From Puerhibacterium puerhi (lineage in GTDB: Bacteria; Actinomycetota; Actinomycetes; Actinomycetales; Cellulomonadaceae), in contig NZ_WUWN01000003.1 of assembly GCF_009846865.1 (NCBI RefSeq), positions 62,001 to 126,000 on the forward strand: DNA of 64,000 bases. The letters are read 5' to 3'. Positions 16,621-23,897 of this stretch are shown here, piece after piece. The first letter of the stretch is position 1; each line of letters begins with the position of its first letter. The position numbers and the translations under genes were made by a program. The notes beneath the pieces were generated by a model. That model was not told the DNA's origin and ran no database searches. It was given only the letters and a program-made list of their open reading frames with translations.

Positions 16621-18189
16621 GTGAGCGAGGCGGCCGTGGGCGCGGGCGGCCGCGCGCGGGTCGAGGACGTCGACGCGATCGTCGTCGGCGGGGGCGTCGG
16701 CGGCCTGGTGGCCGCCCGGACCCTCGTGCGCCGGGGCCTGCACACCGTCGTCCTGGAGGCGGCCGCCCTGCCGGGCGGCCCGGTGCGCGGCGGGGCGTTC
16801 GCGTCGCTGCCGTCCGTGCCGCTCGACCTCGGCGTCGAGTCGTACGCGGCCCGTGGCGAGGCGGTCACGGCGCTCGCCAAGGAGCTGGGCCTCGCCGTCG
16901 TCTCCCCCGCCGCCGCGCAGGCCTGGGGGTACGCCGCCGGCCGCACGTTCCCGCTCCCCCGCGCGGGCATCCTCGGCATCCCGTCGGTGCCCTGGGCGCC
17001 GGACGTCCGCCGGGCGATCGGCTGGCCCGGCGCGCTGCGCGGCGCGCTCGACCGCGTGCTGCCCGCCCGGTTCGCCGACACCTCGTCGCTCGCCACGCTC
17101 GTGCGCTCGCGCCTGGGCCGTCGCGTCGCCGACCGGCTCGTGACCCCCGTGGCCGCCGGCGTGCACTCCGCCCCGCTCGACAAGCTCGACGTCGCCGCGG
17201 TGGCGCCCGGGCTGCTCGAGGCGTTCCACCGGGAGGGGTCGCTCTCGCGGGCCGTGGCCGCCCAGCGCCGCGCCGCGCCAGCCGGCTCGGCCGTGCGCGG
17301 CATCGACGGCGGCGTCCACGGCATCGTCGAGGCCGTCGTGGGCGAGCTCAACGCCGACGCCGAGGGCTGGGCGCAGGTGTCCGACGGCGACCTCGCGCAC
17401 GCCGGCGTGCGCACCGGCCAGCGGGTGGTCGGGATCGAGCGGCTGCCGGCGCCCGGCCCCGGCTCCGAGGGCGGCGCCGCGGCCGGGTCCGGCTCCGGCG
17501 ACCCGGGCCTCGGCGGCGAGGACCAGGCCGGCGGGGCGTGGCTCGTGACGACGGCGACCGGCGCCCGGCTGCGCGCCCCGCGCCTGGTGGTCGCGACGCC
17601 CGCCGTCGCCGCCCTGCTCTCCCCCGCCCTCGGCGGCGCCACCGCCCCGACGCCGGAGCCCGGCGCCCCGATCGCGCTGGTCACGCTGCTGCTCGACGTC
17701 CCCGAGCTCGACGCCGCGCCCCGCGGCACGGGCATGCTCGTCGCCCCGGACGCGACGTCCGGTCCGGGTGCGGGCACCGGCCCCGGCGGGCCCGGCGCCG
17801 GCGTGCGGGCCAAGGCGTTCACCCACGCGACGGCCAAGTGGCCCTGGCTCGCGGCGCGCGTGCGCGCGGCGGCCGGCGACGGCGTGCACGTGGTGCGGCT
17901 GAGCTACGGGCGCATCGGCGAGGCCCCGGTCGAGCCCGACGTGGCGCAGGCGACGCACGACGCCTCGGTGCTGCTGGGCGTCGACCTGGCCGGGCGCGTG
18001 CGCGACCACCTGGTGCAGCGCTGGGACGGCTCCCTGCCGCCGCCCACGCCCGCCTACCGTGCGGCGCTCGGCGACTTCCTGGCGGCGGTGCAGGCCGCGC
18101 CGGGCCTCGCCGTCGTCGGCGGCTGGGTGGCCGGCACCGGCCTGGCGTCCATCGTCGGCCACGCGACCGAGACCGTGGCCGAGCTATGA
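16621..18189 (+). CDS. hemY: FAD-dependent coproporphyrinogen/protoporphyrinogen oxidase (HemY type)
   Basis: Oxidises coproporphyrinogen III to coproporphyrin III if the organism uses the coproporphyrin-dependent route typical of actinobacteria; the protoporphyrinogen reaction is the alternative name. The 522-residue protein has the dinucleotide-binding AIVVGGGVGGLVAARTLV near 20 with LEAAALPGG. The substrate domain contains GVESYAARGEAV and TPVAAGVHSAPLDKLD near 180. The C-terminal FAD motif is GLAVVGGWVAGTGLASIVGHA. Two low-complexity Gly/Ser and Gly/Pro inserts (about 280-300 and 380-395) are not usual for the family. It starts 7 bp after hemE, and its stop overlaps the ATG of a 27-codon ORF. 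Confidence 0.9.
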   Translation: MSEAAVGAGGRARVEDVDAIVVGGGVGGLVAARTLVRRGLHTVVLEAAALPGGPVRGGAFASLPSVPLDLGVESYAARGEAVTALAKELGLAVVSPAAAQAWGYAAGRTFPLPRAGILGIPSVPWAPDVRRAIGWPGALRGALDRVLPARFADTSSLATLVRSRLGRRVADRLVTPVAAGVHSAPLDKLDVAAVAPGLLEAFHREGSLSRAVAAQRRAAPAGSAVRGIDGGVHGIVEAVVGELNADAEGWAQVSDGDLAHAGVRTGQRVVGIERLPAPGPGSEGGAAAGSGSGDPGLGGEDQAGGAWLVTTATGARLRAPRLVVATPAVAALLSPALGGATAPTPEPGAPIALVTLLLDVPELDAAPRGTGMLVAPDATSGPGAGTGPGGPGAGVRAKAFTHATAKWPWLAARVRAAAGDGVHVVRLSYGRIGEAPVEPDVAQATHDASVLLGVDLAGRVRDHLVQRWDGSLPPPTPAYRAALGDFLAAVQAAPGLAVVGGWVAGTGLASIVGHATETVAEL

Positions 18190-18269
18190 CGGCGGCGGTG
18201 GTGGTGACGGTGGTGGTGACGGCGGTCGTGACGGTGGTGGTGACGGCAGCGGTGACGGTAGCGCCGTGA
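18186..18269 (+). CDS. Putative 27-residue hydrophobic Val/Ala/Thr microprotein
   Basis: The ATG overlaps the hemY stop (ATGA) and the TGA overlaps the GTG of the next gene (GTGA). This short frame therefore bridges the two genes exactly and could carry ribosomes across. It encodes MTAAVVVTVVVT followed by further Val/Ala/Thr up to VAP: almost wholly Val, Ala and Thr, long enough for one membrane span. The DNA is a degenerate repeat of GTGGTGACG. It may be a real small membrane peptide, a translational bridge, or a chance product of a simple repeat. No ribosome binding site is needed if it is coupled. No homologue is known to me. Confidence 0.4.
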   Translation: MTAAVVVTVVVTAVVTVVVTAAVTVAP

Positions 18270-19300
18270 GCCGGACGCTGCCGGACCCCCTCGGCGCGAG
18301 CGTCCCGGTCCTCGTGGCACCCATGGCCGGCGGTCCCTCGACCCCGGCGCTCGTACGCGCCGCCGCCGGGGCGGGGCACCTTGCCCAGCTCGCGGGCGGG
18401 TACCGGAGCGCCGATCAGCTCGGCGCGCAGGTGCGCGCCGTGCGAGAGGCGGGCGTCGAGGCGTTCGGCGTCAACCTGTTCGTGCCGAACCCCGCGCGCG
18501 TGGACGCGGCGGCGTACCGGCGCTACCGCGAGGCGCTGCGCCCGACGGCGGCGCGGCTCGGCGTGCCCGACCTGCCCGACGTCCTGGAGGACGACGACGC
18601 CTGGGACGCCAAGGTGGAGCTCCTGCTCACCGACCCCGTGCCGGTCGTGAGCTTCACGTTCGGCCTGCCCGCGGCGGACACCGTGCGCCGGCTGCGGGCC
18701 CGCGGCAGCGTGACCCTGCAGACCGTGACCGGCGCCGCCGAGGCCCGGGCCGCCGCGGAGCGCGGCGTGGACGCCCTGGTCGTGCAGGCCGCGGCCGCCG
18801 GCGGGCACTCCGGCGTCCTGGACCCCGCCGCGCTGCCCTCCGCCACGCCGCTGCCGGACCTCGTGCGCGCCGTCGCGGCCGCGACCGACCTGCCGGTCGT
18901 CGCGGCCGGCGGGATCGCCACGCGGGACGACGTCACGGCGGCCCTCGCCGCCGGGGCACAGGCGGTGGCGGTCGGGACCGCCGTCCTGCGCAGCCCGGAG
19001 AGCGGCGCCTCGGCGGTGCACAAGGACGCCCTCGCCGACCCGCGCCACGACCGCACGGCCCTGACCCGGGCCTTCACCGGGCGCGTCGCTCGCGCGCTGG
19101 TCAACCGCTTCGTCGCGGAGCACGACGCCGCCGCGCCCGTGGGCTACCCGGCGCTGCACCACCTGACCCGTCCGCTGCGCGCGGCCGCGACCGCGGCGGG
19201 CGACGCCTCCGCCGTCAACCTCTGGGCCGGGACCGGCTGGCGGCACGCGAGCGCCGACCCGGCCGCCGTCACCCTGGCGCGGCTGGCCTCCGGGCTGTAG
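18266..19300 (+). CDS. Nitronate monooxygenase (2-nitropropane dioxygenase-like), FMN-dependent
   Basis: A 344-residue TIM-barrel flavoenzyme of the family that oxidises alkyl nitronates such as propionate-3-nitronate. The N-terminal VPVLVAPMAGGPSTPALVRAAA, the AAAAGGHSG loop near 180 (with the His of this family) and the phosphate-binding VVAAGGIATRDDVTAALAAGAQAVAVGTAVLR near 210 are all present. The GTG at 18266 overlaps the stop of the 27-codon ORF, putting the gene in the hemE-hemY operon. Upstream in this frame the translation is a Gly/Asp repeat, so an earlier start is unlikely. No haem role is known for this family; the link could be detoxification or incidental. Confidence 0.85.
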   Translation: MSRTLPDPLGASVPVLVAPMAGGPSTPALVRAAAGAGHLAQLAGGYRSADQLGAQVRAVREAGVEAFGVNLFVPNPARVDAAAYRRYREALRPTAARLGVPDLPDVLEDDDAWDAKVELLLTDPVPVVSFTFGLPAADTVRRLRARGSVTLQTVTGAAEARAAAERGVDALVVQAAAAGGHSGVLDPAALPSATPLPDLVRAVAAATDLPVVAAGGIATRDDVTAALAAGAQAVAVGTAVLRSPESGASAVHKDALADPRHDRTALTRAFTGRVARALVNRFVAEHDAAAPVGYPALHHLTRPLRAAATAAGDASAVNLWAGTGWRHASADPAAVTLARLASGL

Positions 19301-19337
19301 CGGGCGCCGCGGACGCGGAGCGCCCGGGTCCCGCGGG

Positions 19338-19907
19338 TCAGGCCTCCGCGACGGCCTCGTCGATCATCGCCAGGAGCCGGGTGCGCAGCAGGTCCAGGCG
19401 CTCCTGGTCGGGCGTCGCGCCCCACAGGGGCGCCCCGCTGATCCCGTCGGCGGCCGCCACGACCACCGCCTGGGCCTCGGGCGGGAGCCCGTCGCCGGCG
19501 AGCTCCCGCTCCCACCACGCGGTGTCCTCCTGCGCGAGCCGGGCCACGGCGGGCACGGTGATGAGCTGCGCGGTCAGCGCGATGCGCTCGCGCGCCTCGG
19601 ACTCCTCGGCCACCTCGGCGAGCGACGCGCGCACGTACGCCCGGGTCAGCCGGCCCGGACCGGCGTCGGCGGGGTCGACGTGCGCCCGCACCGCGCCGCG
19701 GAACGCCTCGTTCATCTCCTGCGCCAGCGCCACCACCAGCGCGTCCTTGCTGGGGAAGTGGTAGAGCAGCCCGCCCTTGGACACGCCCGCGTGCTGCGCG
19801 ACGACGTCGAGCGACGCCGCGACGCCGTGCGTGCGGATCACCTCGGCGGCCGCGTCGAGCACCAGGCGGCGGGTGTCCTGCGGCGTGCGGCCGGCCGTGC
19901 GCCCCAT
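19338..19907 (-). CDS. TetR family transcriptional regulator
   Basis: A 189-residue repressor. The N-terminal helix-turn-helix is seen in TRRLVLDAAAEVIRTHG, followed by SLDVVAQHAGVSKGGLLYHFPSKDALV (residues about 10-58). The remaining all-helical part is the ligand-binding and dimerisation domain. It is divergent from a DHA2 efflux pump with a perfect 28-bp palindrome between them. It most likely represses both genes and releases the operator on binding a drug-like substrate of the pump. The ATG at 19907 has a weak GGAGGC upstream. The inducer is unknown. Confidence 0.93.
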   Translation of the reverse strand: MGRTAGRTPQDTRRLVLDAAAEVIRTHGVAASLDVVAQHAGVSKGGLLYHFPSKDALVVALAQEMNEAFRGAVRAHVDPADAGPGRLTRAYVRASLAEVAEESEARERIALTAQLITVPAVARLAQEDTAWWERELAGDGLPPEAQAVVVAAADGISGAPLWGATPDQERLDLLRTRLLAMIDEAVAEA

Positions 19908-19957
19908 CGTGTGTCGCCTCCCCGGGTGTGTCAGGTCTCTCGCACTGTACGGGCTGG

Positions 19958-19985
19958 ATACTGTACCGACCGGTCGGTACAGTAT
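19958..19985. promoter_or_regulatory. 28-bp perfect palindromic TetR operator
   Basis: The left half ATACTGTACCGACC (19958-19971) is followed directly by its exact complement to 19985, ending 5 bp before the efflux gene ATG. The ACCGACCGGTCGGT core is typical of TetR-type drug-efflux operators. A further CACTGTAC half-site lies at 19943-19950. Confidence 0.85.
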
Positions 19986-19990
19986 TGACC

Positions 19991-21535
19991 ATGACCCTCC
20001 AGACCTCCGAGCCCGGCACGGCGCTGTCGGCGCGGCGCCGCTGGGCCGCGCTGGCGGTGCTCACGCTGGCGATCCTGCTGCTCGCGGTCGACGGCACCGT
20101 GCTGTCGCTGGCCGTGCCCTCGCTGACCCGCGACCTGGCCCCGACCGCCACGCAGATCCTGTGGATCGGCGACATCTACTCGCTGGCCCTCTCCGGCCTG
20201 CTCGTCGTCATGGGCACGCTGGCCGACCGGGTGGGGCGCAAGCGCCTGCTCCTGGTCGGCGCCACCGCGTTCGGGCTCGCCTCGCTGCTCGCGGCGTCCG
20301 CCTCGACGCCCGAGATGCTCATCGCCGCGCGCCTGCTGCTCGGCGTCGCCGGCTCGACCATCATGCCGTCGACCCTGTCGATCATCCGCAACGTGTTCCC
20401 GGACCCGGTCGAGCGCACCCGCGCGATCGCCGTCTGGTCGGCGGCGGCGGGCGGCGGCGCGGCGCTCGGCCCGCTCGTGGGCGGCACGCTGCTCGAGCAC
20501 TTCTGGTGGGGCTCGGTCTTCGTCATCAACGTGCCGGTGATGGTGGTGCTCGTCGTCGCCGGGCTGTGGCTGCTGCCGGAGTCGAAAGATCCCGACCCCG
20601 GCCGGTTCGACCTGCCGTCGGCCGCGCTGTCGCTGGCCACGGTGCTGCCGTTGGTCTACGCCGTGAAGCACACGGTCTCCGCGGGCGTCGACCTGCTCGG
20701 GCTCGCCTGCGCGGCCGTGGCGGCCCTGGCCGGCACGGCGTTCGTGCGCCGCCAGCGGCGCCTGGCCGCGCCGATGATCGACGTGGAGCTGTTCCGCACG
20801 CCGGCGTTCTCCGGCGCGGTGCTGGCCAACTTCATCGGCGTGTTCGCCCTGACGGGGCTGCTCTACTTCTTCTCGCAGTACCTGCAGCTCGCCCGCGGGT
20901 TCAGCCCCCTGCGGGCGGGGCTGGCGGAGCTGCCCGCCACGCTGGCGTCCATCGCCGTCGTGGCCGTCGTCGGCACCGCCGTCGTGCGGCTCGGCCGCGG
21001 CCGCACCATCGCCGTCGGCCTGCTGCTCACCGCCGCCGGCCTGATCACCGTGGCGGCGGCCGAGGGTGCCGCGTCCTACCTGTGGCTCGGCCTGGCCCTG
21101 GTGCCGGTCGGCCTCGGCGTCGGGCTGGCGCAGACCGTCACGACCGACGCCGTCGTCTCGGCCGTGCCGCCCCACAAGGCGGGCGCCGCCTCCGGCATCT
21201 CGGAGACGGCGTACGAGCTGGGCGTCGCGCTCGGGATCGCCGTGCTCGGCTCGCTCCTGACGCTCGTGTACCGCTCGTCGCTGGCGCTGCCCGGCGGGCC
21301 TGACCGGGGCCGAGCGGGCCGCGGCCGAGGACTCGCTGGCGTCGGCGGTGTCCGTGCTGCCGGCCGGGCACCCCGCCGCGCACGCGGCGCAGGAGGCGTT
21401 CGTGGGTGCGATGCAGACGACGTCGCTGGTGGCGGCCGCGGTGACCCTGCTCGGCGCGGTCGTGGCGTGGCGGACGATCCCGTCGGCGCGGGCGGCCGCC
21501 GCGAGCGGTCGGGCGGTGCGCTGACGGCGGCGTGA
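19991..21535 (+). CDS. MFS multidrug efflux transporter, DHA2 (14-helix) family, with a frameshift near the C-terminus
   Basis: An inner-membrane drug:H+ antiporter like QacA/LfrA. LAVDGTVLSLAVPSLTRDL starts helix 1, then GTLADRVGRKRLLLVG (motif A) near 75, LGVAGSTIMPSTLSIIRNVFP near 115, and SAAAGGGAALGPLVGG (motif C) near 150. The ATG at 19991 directly follows the operator. Near 21297-21301 the reading frame is broken: downstream codons here end mostly in A/T/mixed bases and give Gly/Arg-rich nonsense. The frame shifted by one base has G/C third positions and reads LTGAERAAAEDSLASAVSVL and later VGAMQTTSLVAAAVTLLGA, the normal last helix, ending at 21524. Either one extra C in the sequence or a true inactivating mutation explains this. 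Confidence 0.85.
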   Translation: MTLQTSEPGTALSARRRWAALAVLTLAILLLAVDGTVLSLAVPSLTRDLAPTATQILWIGDIYSLALSGLLVVMGTLADRVGRKRLLLVGATAFGLASLLAASASTPEMLIAARLLLGVAGSTIMPSTLSIIRNVFPDPVERTRAIAVWSAAAGGGAALGPLVGGTLLEHFWWGSVFVINVPVMVVLVVAGLWLLPESKDPDPGRFDLPSAALSLATVLPLVYAVKHTVSAGVDLLGLACAAVAALAGTAFVRRQRRLAAPMIDVELFRTPAFSGAVLANFIGVFALTGLLYFFSQYLQLARGFSPLRAGLAELPATLASIAVVAVVGTAVVRLGRGRTIAVGLLLTAAGLITVAAAEGAASYLWLGLALVPVGLGVGLAQTVTTDAVVSAVPPHKAGAASGISETAYELGVALGIAVLGSLLTLVYRSSLALPGGPDRGRAGRGRGLAGVGGVRAAGRAPRRARGAGGVRGCDADDVAGGGRGDPARRGRGVADDPVGAGGRRERSGGALTAA

Positions 21536-21621
21536 GCAGGAACGTGACCCGGAACTGACGCGGCCCGGTGAGTCCGACCACAGGACGCCCCGCGCGTTTT
21601 CGTGCGGGCCCGGCTCGGGGA

Positions 21622-21627
21622 GACACT
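21622..21627 (+). promoter_or_regulatory. -10-like box (GACACT) of the hemCDBL operon
   Basis: GACACT 6 nt before the hemC GTG. It departs from TANNNT at the first base but keeps the leaderless spacing. Confidence 0.3.
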
Positions 21628-21633
21628 GGGCAG

Positions 21634-22809
21634 GTGACGACTCCCGCCTCCTCGACGTCGACCGCTGCGCCGAGCCGCCCGATCCGCCTCGGCACCCGCG
21701 GGAGCGCGCTCGCGACCACGCAGTCGGGCCTCGTGGCCCGCCGCCTCGAGGAGCTGACGGGCCGGCCCGTGGAGCTGGTGCGCATCCGCACCGAGGGCGA
21801 CGTGCGCACCGGCTCGCTCGCGAACCTCGGGGGCACCGGCGTGTTCGTCACCGCCGTGCGCGAGGCGCTGCTCGACGGTCGCTGCGACATCGCCGTGCAC
21901 TCCCTCAAGGACCTGCCCACCCGCCCGGCCGAGGGCCTGACGATCGTCACGCCCGAGCGGGAGGACCCGCGCGACGCCCTGTGCGCCCGTGACGGGCTCA
22001 CGCTCGAGCAGCTGCCGCGCGGCGCCCGCGTGGGCACCGGCTCGCCGCGCCGCGTCGCGCAGCTGCTCGCCGCGCGCCCGGACCTCGACGTCGTCGACAT
22101 CCGCGGCAACGTGGACACCCGGCTGAACCGGGCGCTCGGCCCGGACGCGGACCTCGACGCGGTCGTGCTCGCGTGGTCCGGCCTCGCGCGGCTGGGCCGC
22201 ACCGACGTGGTCACCGAGGCGCTCGAGCCCGCGGTCGTGGCCCCCGCCCCCGGGCAGGGCGCGCTGGCGGTCGAGGCGCGCAGCGAGGACGTGGCGCCCG
22301 GCGGTCCGCTCGCCGAGGCGTTCGCCGCGCTGGACCACCGCCCCACGCGCCTGGCCGTGCTCGCCGAGCGGGCGCTGCTCGCCCGGCTCGAGGCCGGCTG
22401 CGCCGCGCCCGTGGGCACGCACGCGCGCATCGTCGAGGACCAGCTCGTGCTCGGCGCGGTGGTGGCCCGCACCGACGGCACCGAGCAGCTCAAGCACCGC
22501 GCGTCGGTGACCCTGCGGCGCCAGCCGGCCGCCGACGACGACGCCGCCCGCGAGCTCGGCGTCCGCGTGGCCGAGGCGCTGCTCGCGGACGGCGCGGACC
22601 GGCTGGCGCCCCTCGCGGCGAGCGGCACCGCGCGCCCGCAGCAGGGCGCTGTCGACCCGTCGCCGACGGGCGCCCCGGGGGCGGACACCGAGGCGAAGCC
22701 GGCGAGCCCGCGGCGCGCGCCGAGCGGCGACGGGCACGCCCGCGCGCACCGGGACGCGGGCCTCGACGAGGTCGGCACCGCCGCGGACGACCCCGCGGAG
22801 CGCCAGTGA
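21634..22809 (+). CDS. hemC: Hydroxymethylbilane synthase (porphobilinogen deaminase)
   Basis: Joins four porphobilinogen molecules into hydroxymethylbilane. The 391-residue protein has IRLGTRGSALATTQSG near 13, IAVHSLKDLPTRPAEGL near 90 with the catalytic Asp region, GTGSPRRVAQLLAARPDL near 135, DIRGNVDTRL near 155 and the cofactor-attachment Cys in ARLEAGCAAPVGTHA near 253. After residue about 330 there is a 60-residue disordered Ala/Pro/Asp tail not found in compact homologues. The GTG at 21634 begins VTTPASSTS. It is the first gene of a tightly packed hemC-hemD-hemB-hemL operon; hemD starts inside its stop (GTGA). Confidence 0.95.
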   Translation: MTTPASSTSTAAPSRPIRLGTRGSALATTQSGLVARRLEELTGRPVELVRIRTEGDVRTGSLANLGGTGVFVTAVREALLDGRCDIAVHSLKDLPTRPAEGLTIVTPEREDPRDALCARDGLTLEQLPRGARVGTGSPRRVAQLLAARPDLDVVDIRGNVDTRLNRALGPDADLDAVVLAWSGLARLGRTDVVTEALEPAVVAPAPGQGALAVEARSEDVAPGGPLAEAFAALDHRPTRLAVLAERALLARLEAGCAAPVGTHARIVEDQLVLGAVVARTDGTEQLKHRASVTLRRQPAADDDAARELGVRVAEALLADGADRLAPLAASGTARPQQGAVDPSPTGAPGADTEAKPASPRRAPSGDGHARAHRDAGLDEVGTAADDPAERQ

Positions 22810-23897
22810 CCCTGCCGCTCGCCGGCCGGACCGTGCTGCTGCCCCGCGACCCCGAGCGGGCCTCGGGGCTGGCCGCGCGCCTCGAGGCGCTGGGCGCCAC
22901 GGTGCTCGTCGCGCCGGCCACCCGCACCGAGCCCGCGCCCGACCCGGCCGCGCTCGAGGCCGCGGTGCTCCGCCTGGCCGACGGTGCCTACGCCTGGGCG
23001 GTCCTGACCAGCGTCAACGCCGTGCGGGCGCTCGAGGAGGCCGCGGCGCGCGTGGCGCCCGGGGGGGCGGCGGCGCTCAGCGGCCCGACGGCGTCCGGGG
23101 ATGCCGCGGCGCTGCTGGCCGGCGCGCCGGTCGCCTGGGCGGCCGTCGGGCCGACCACCCGGCGTGCGCTGGAGGCGCTCGGCGTGACAGTCGCCCTGGT
23201 GCCCGAGCACGAGCGGTCCGCCGAGGGGCTGGTGGCGGTCTTCCCCGACCCGCCCGCCGCCGTGCCCTCCGCCCCCACCGACGTGTCAGAACCAGCGCAC
23301 GGTATGGCCGGCGCCCGTACTGACAACGCTGCGGGTGACGCCGGGTTGTCAGAACCAGCGCACGGTATGGCCAGCGCCCGTACTGACAACCCGGGATGGG
23401 TGGAGCGGCCCGCGCGGCGGGTGCTGCTGCCCCAGGGCGACCTCGCGCGCGCCATCCTGCGCGACGGGCTCGCCGCCCGCGGGTGGGAGCCCGACGTCGT
23501 CGTCGCCTACCGCACCGTGCCGGTCGCGCTGCCGGCCGACGTCGTGCGGCGCGCCACCGCGCCCGGGCCGGACGCCGCCACACCCGACGGCGCCACGCCG
23601 GACGGCGCCGCAGACGACGGCGCCGCCCCCGCCGCCGGCGTCGACGCCGTCGTGCTGACCTCCGGCAGCGTGGCGCGCCAGGTCGCCGCCCAGCTCGGCA
23701 CCGCCCTGCCCACCGTCTGCATCGGCCGCCCGTCCGCCGAGGTCGCCGCCGAGGTCGGGCTCGACGTCGCGGCCGTCGCCACCGCGCCCACCGATGCCGC
23801 GCTCGCCGACGCCGTCGTGCGCGCGCTCGCCGCCCCAGCCACCCCGTCGGAGCCCGCCACCGCCCGCCCCGACACCATCGAGGAGGATCCCCTGTGA
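22806..23897 (+). CDS. hemD: Uroporphyrinogen-III synthase with an in-frame palindromic-repeat insertion
   Basis: Closes and inverts ring D of hydroxymethylbilane to give uroporphyrinogen III. The 363-residue length exceeds the usual 250-270. [11 protein letters not shown] opens domain 1, [13 protein letters not shown] and [32 protein letters not shown] belong to domain 2, then [36 protein letters not shown] returns to domain 1, and [16 protein letters not shown] with [15 protein letters not shown] ends the fold. Between SAEGL and RRVLL, residues 160-195 are encoded by two 42-bp palindromic elements and read [14 protein letters not shown], then [15 protein letters not shown] second low-complexity Asp/Gly/Ala insert lies near 255-275. 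The GTG overlaps the hemC stop. Confidence 0.9.
   Translation: MTLPLAGRTVLLPRDPERASGLAARLEALGATVLVAPATRTEPAPDPAALEAAVLRLADGAYAWAVLTSVNAVRALEEAAARVAPGGAAALSGPTASGDAAALLAGAPVAWAAVGPTTRRALEALGVTVALVPEHERSAEGLVAVFPDPPAAVPSAPTDVSEPAHGMAGARTDNAAGDAGLSEPAHGMASARTDNPGWVERPARRVLLPQGDLARAILRDGLAARGWEPDVVVAYRTVPVALPADVVRRATAPGPDAATPDGATPDGAADDGAAPAAGVDAVVLTSGSVARQVAAQLGTALPTVCIGRPSAEVAAEVGLDVAAVATAPTDAALADAVVRALAAPATPSEPATARPDTIEEDPL
23284..23325. repeat. 42-bp palindromic element inside hemD, first copy
   Basis: It begins TGTCAGAACCAGCGC and ends GCCCGTACTGACA. It is an imperfect palindrome with 6-bp identical inverted ends. It is read in frame by hemD without a stop and is repeated 63 bp downstream with one difference. 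Confidence 0.8.
23347..23388. repeat. 42-bp palindromic element inside hemD, second copy
   Basis: Identical to 23284-23325 except for one base (GGCCAGCG instead of GGCCGGCG). The inverted ends extend to 8 bp here (GTTGTCAG/CTGACAAC). A 21-bp spacer keeps hemD in frame. Confidence 0.8.

Noticed and set aside
13875-17837. Minus-strand open frame of about 1320 codons across hemA, hemE and hemY
   Set aside because: It overlaps three firmly identified genes in other frames and has low-complexity translation; antisense shadow.
18059-18265. Upstream in-frame extension of the nitronate monooxygenase
   Set aside because: It overlaps hemY and encodes a Gly/Asp repeat; the enzyme family starts at the VPVLVAPM strand just after GTG 18266.
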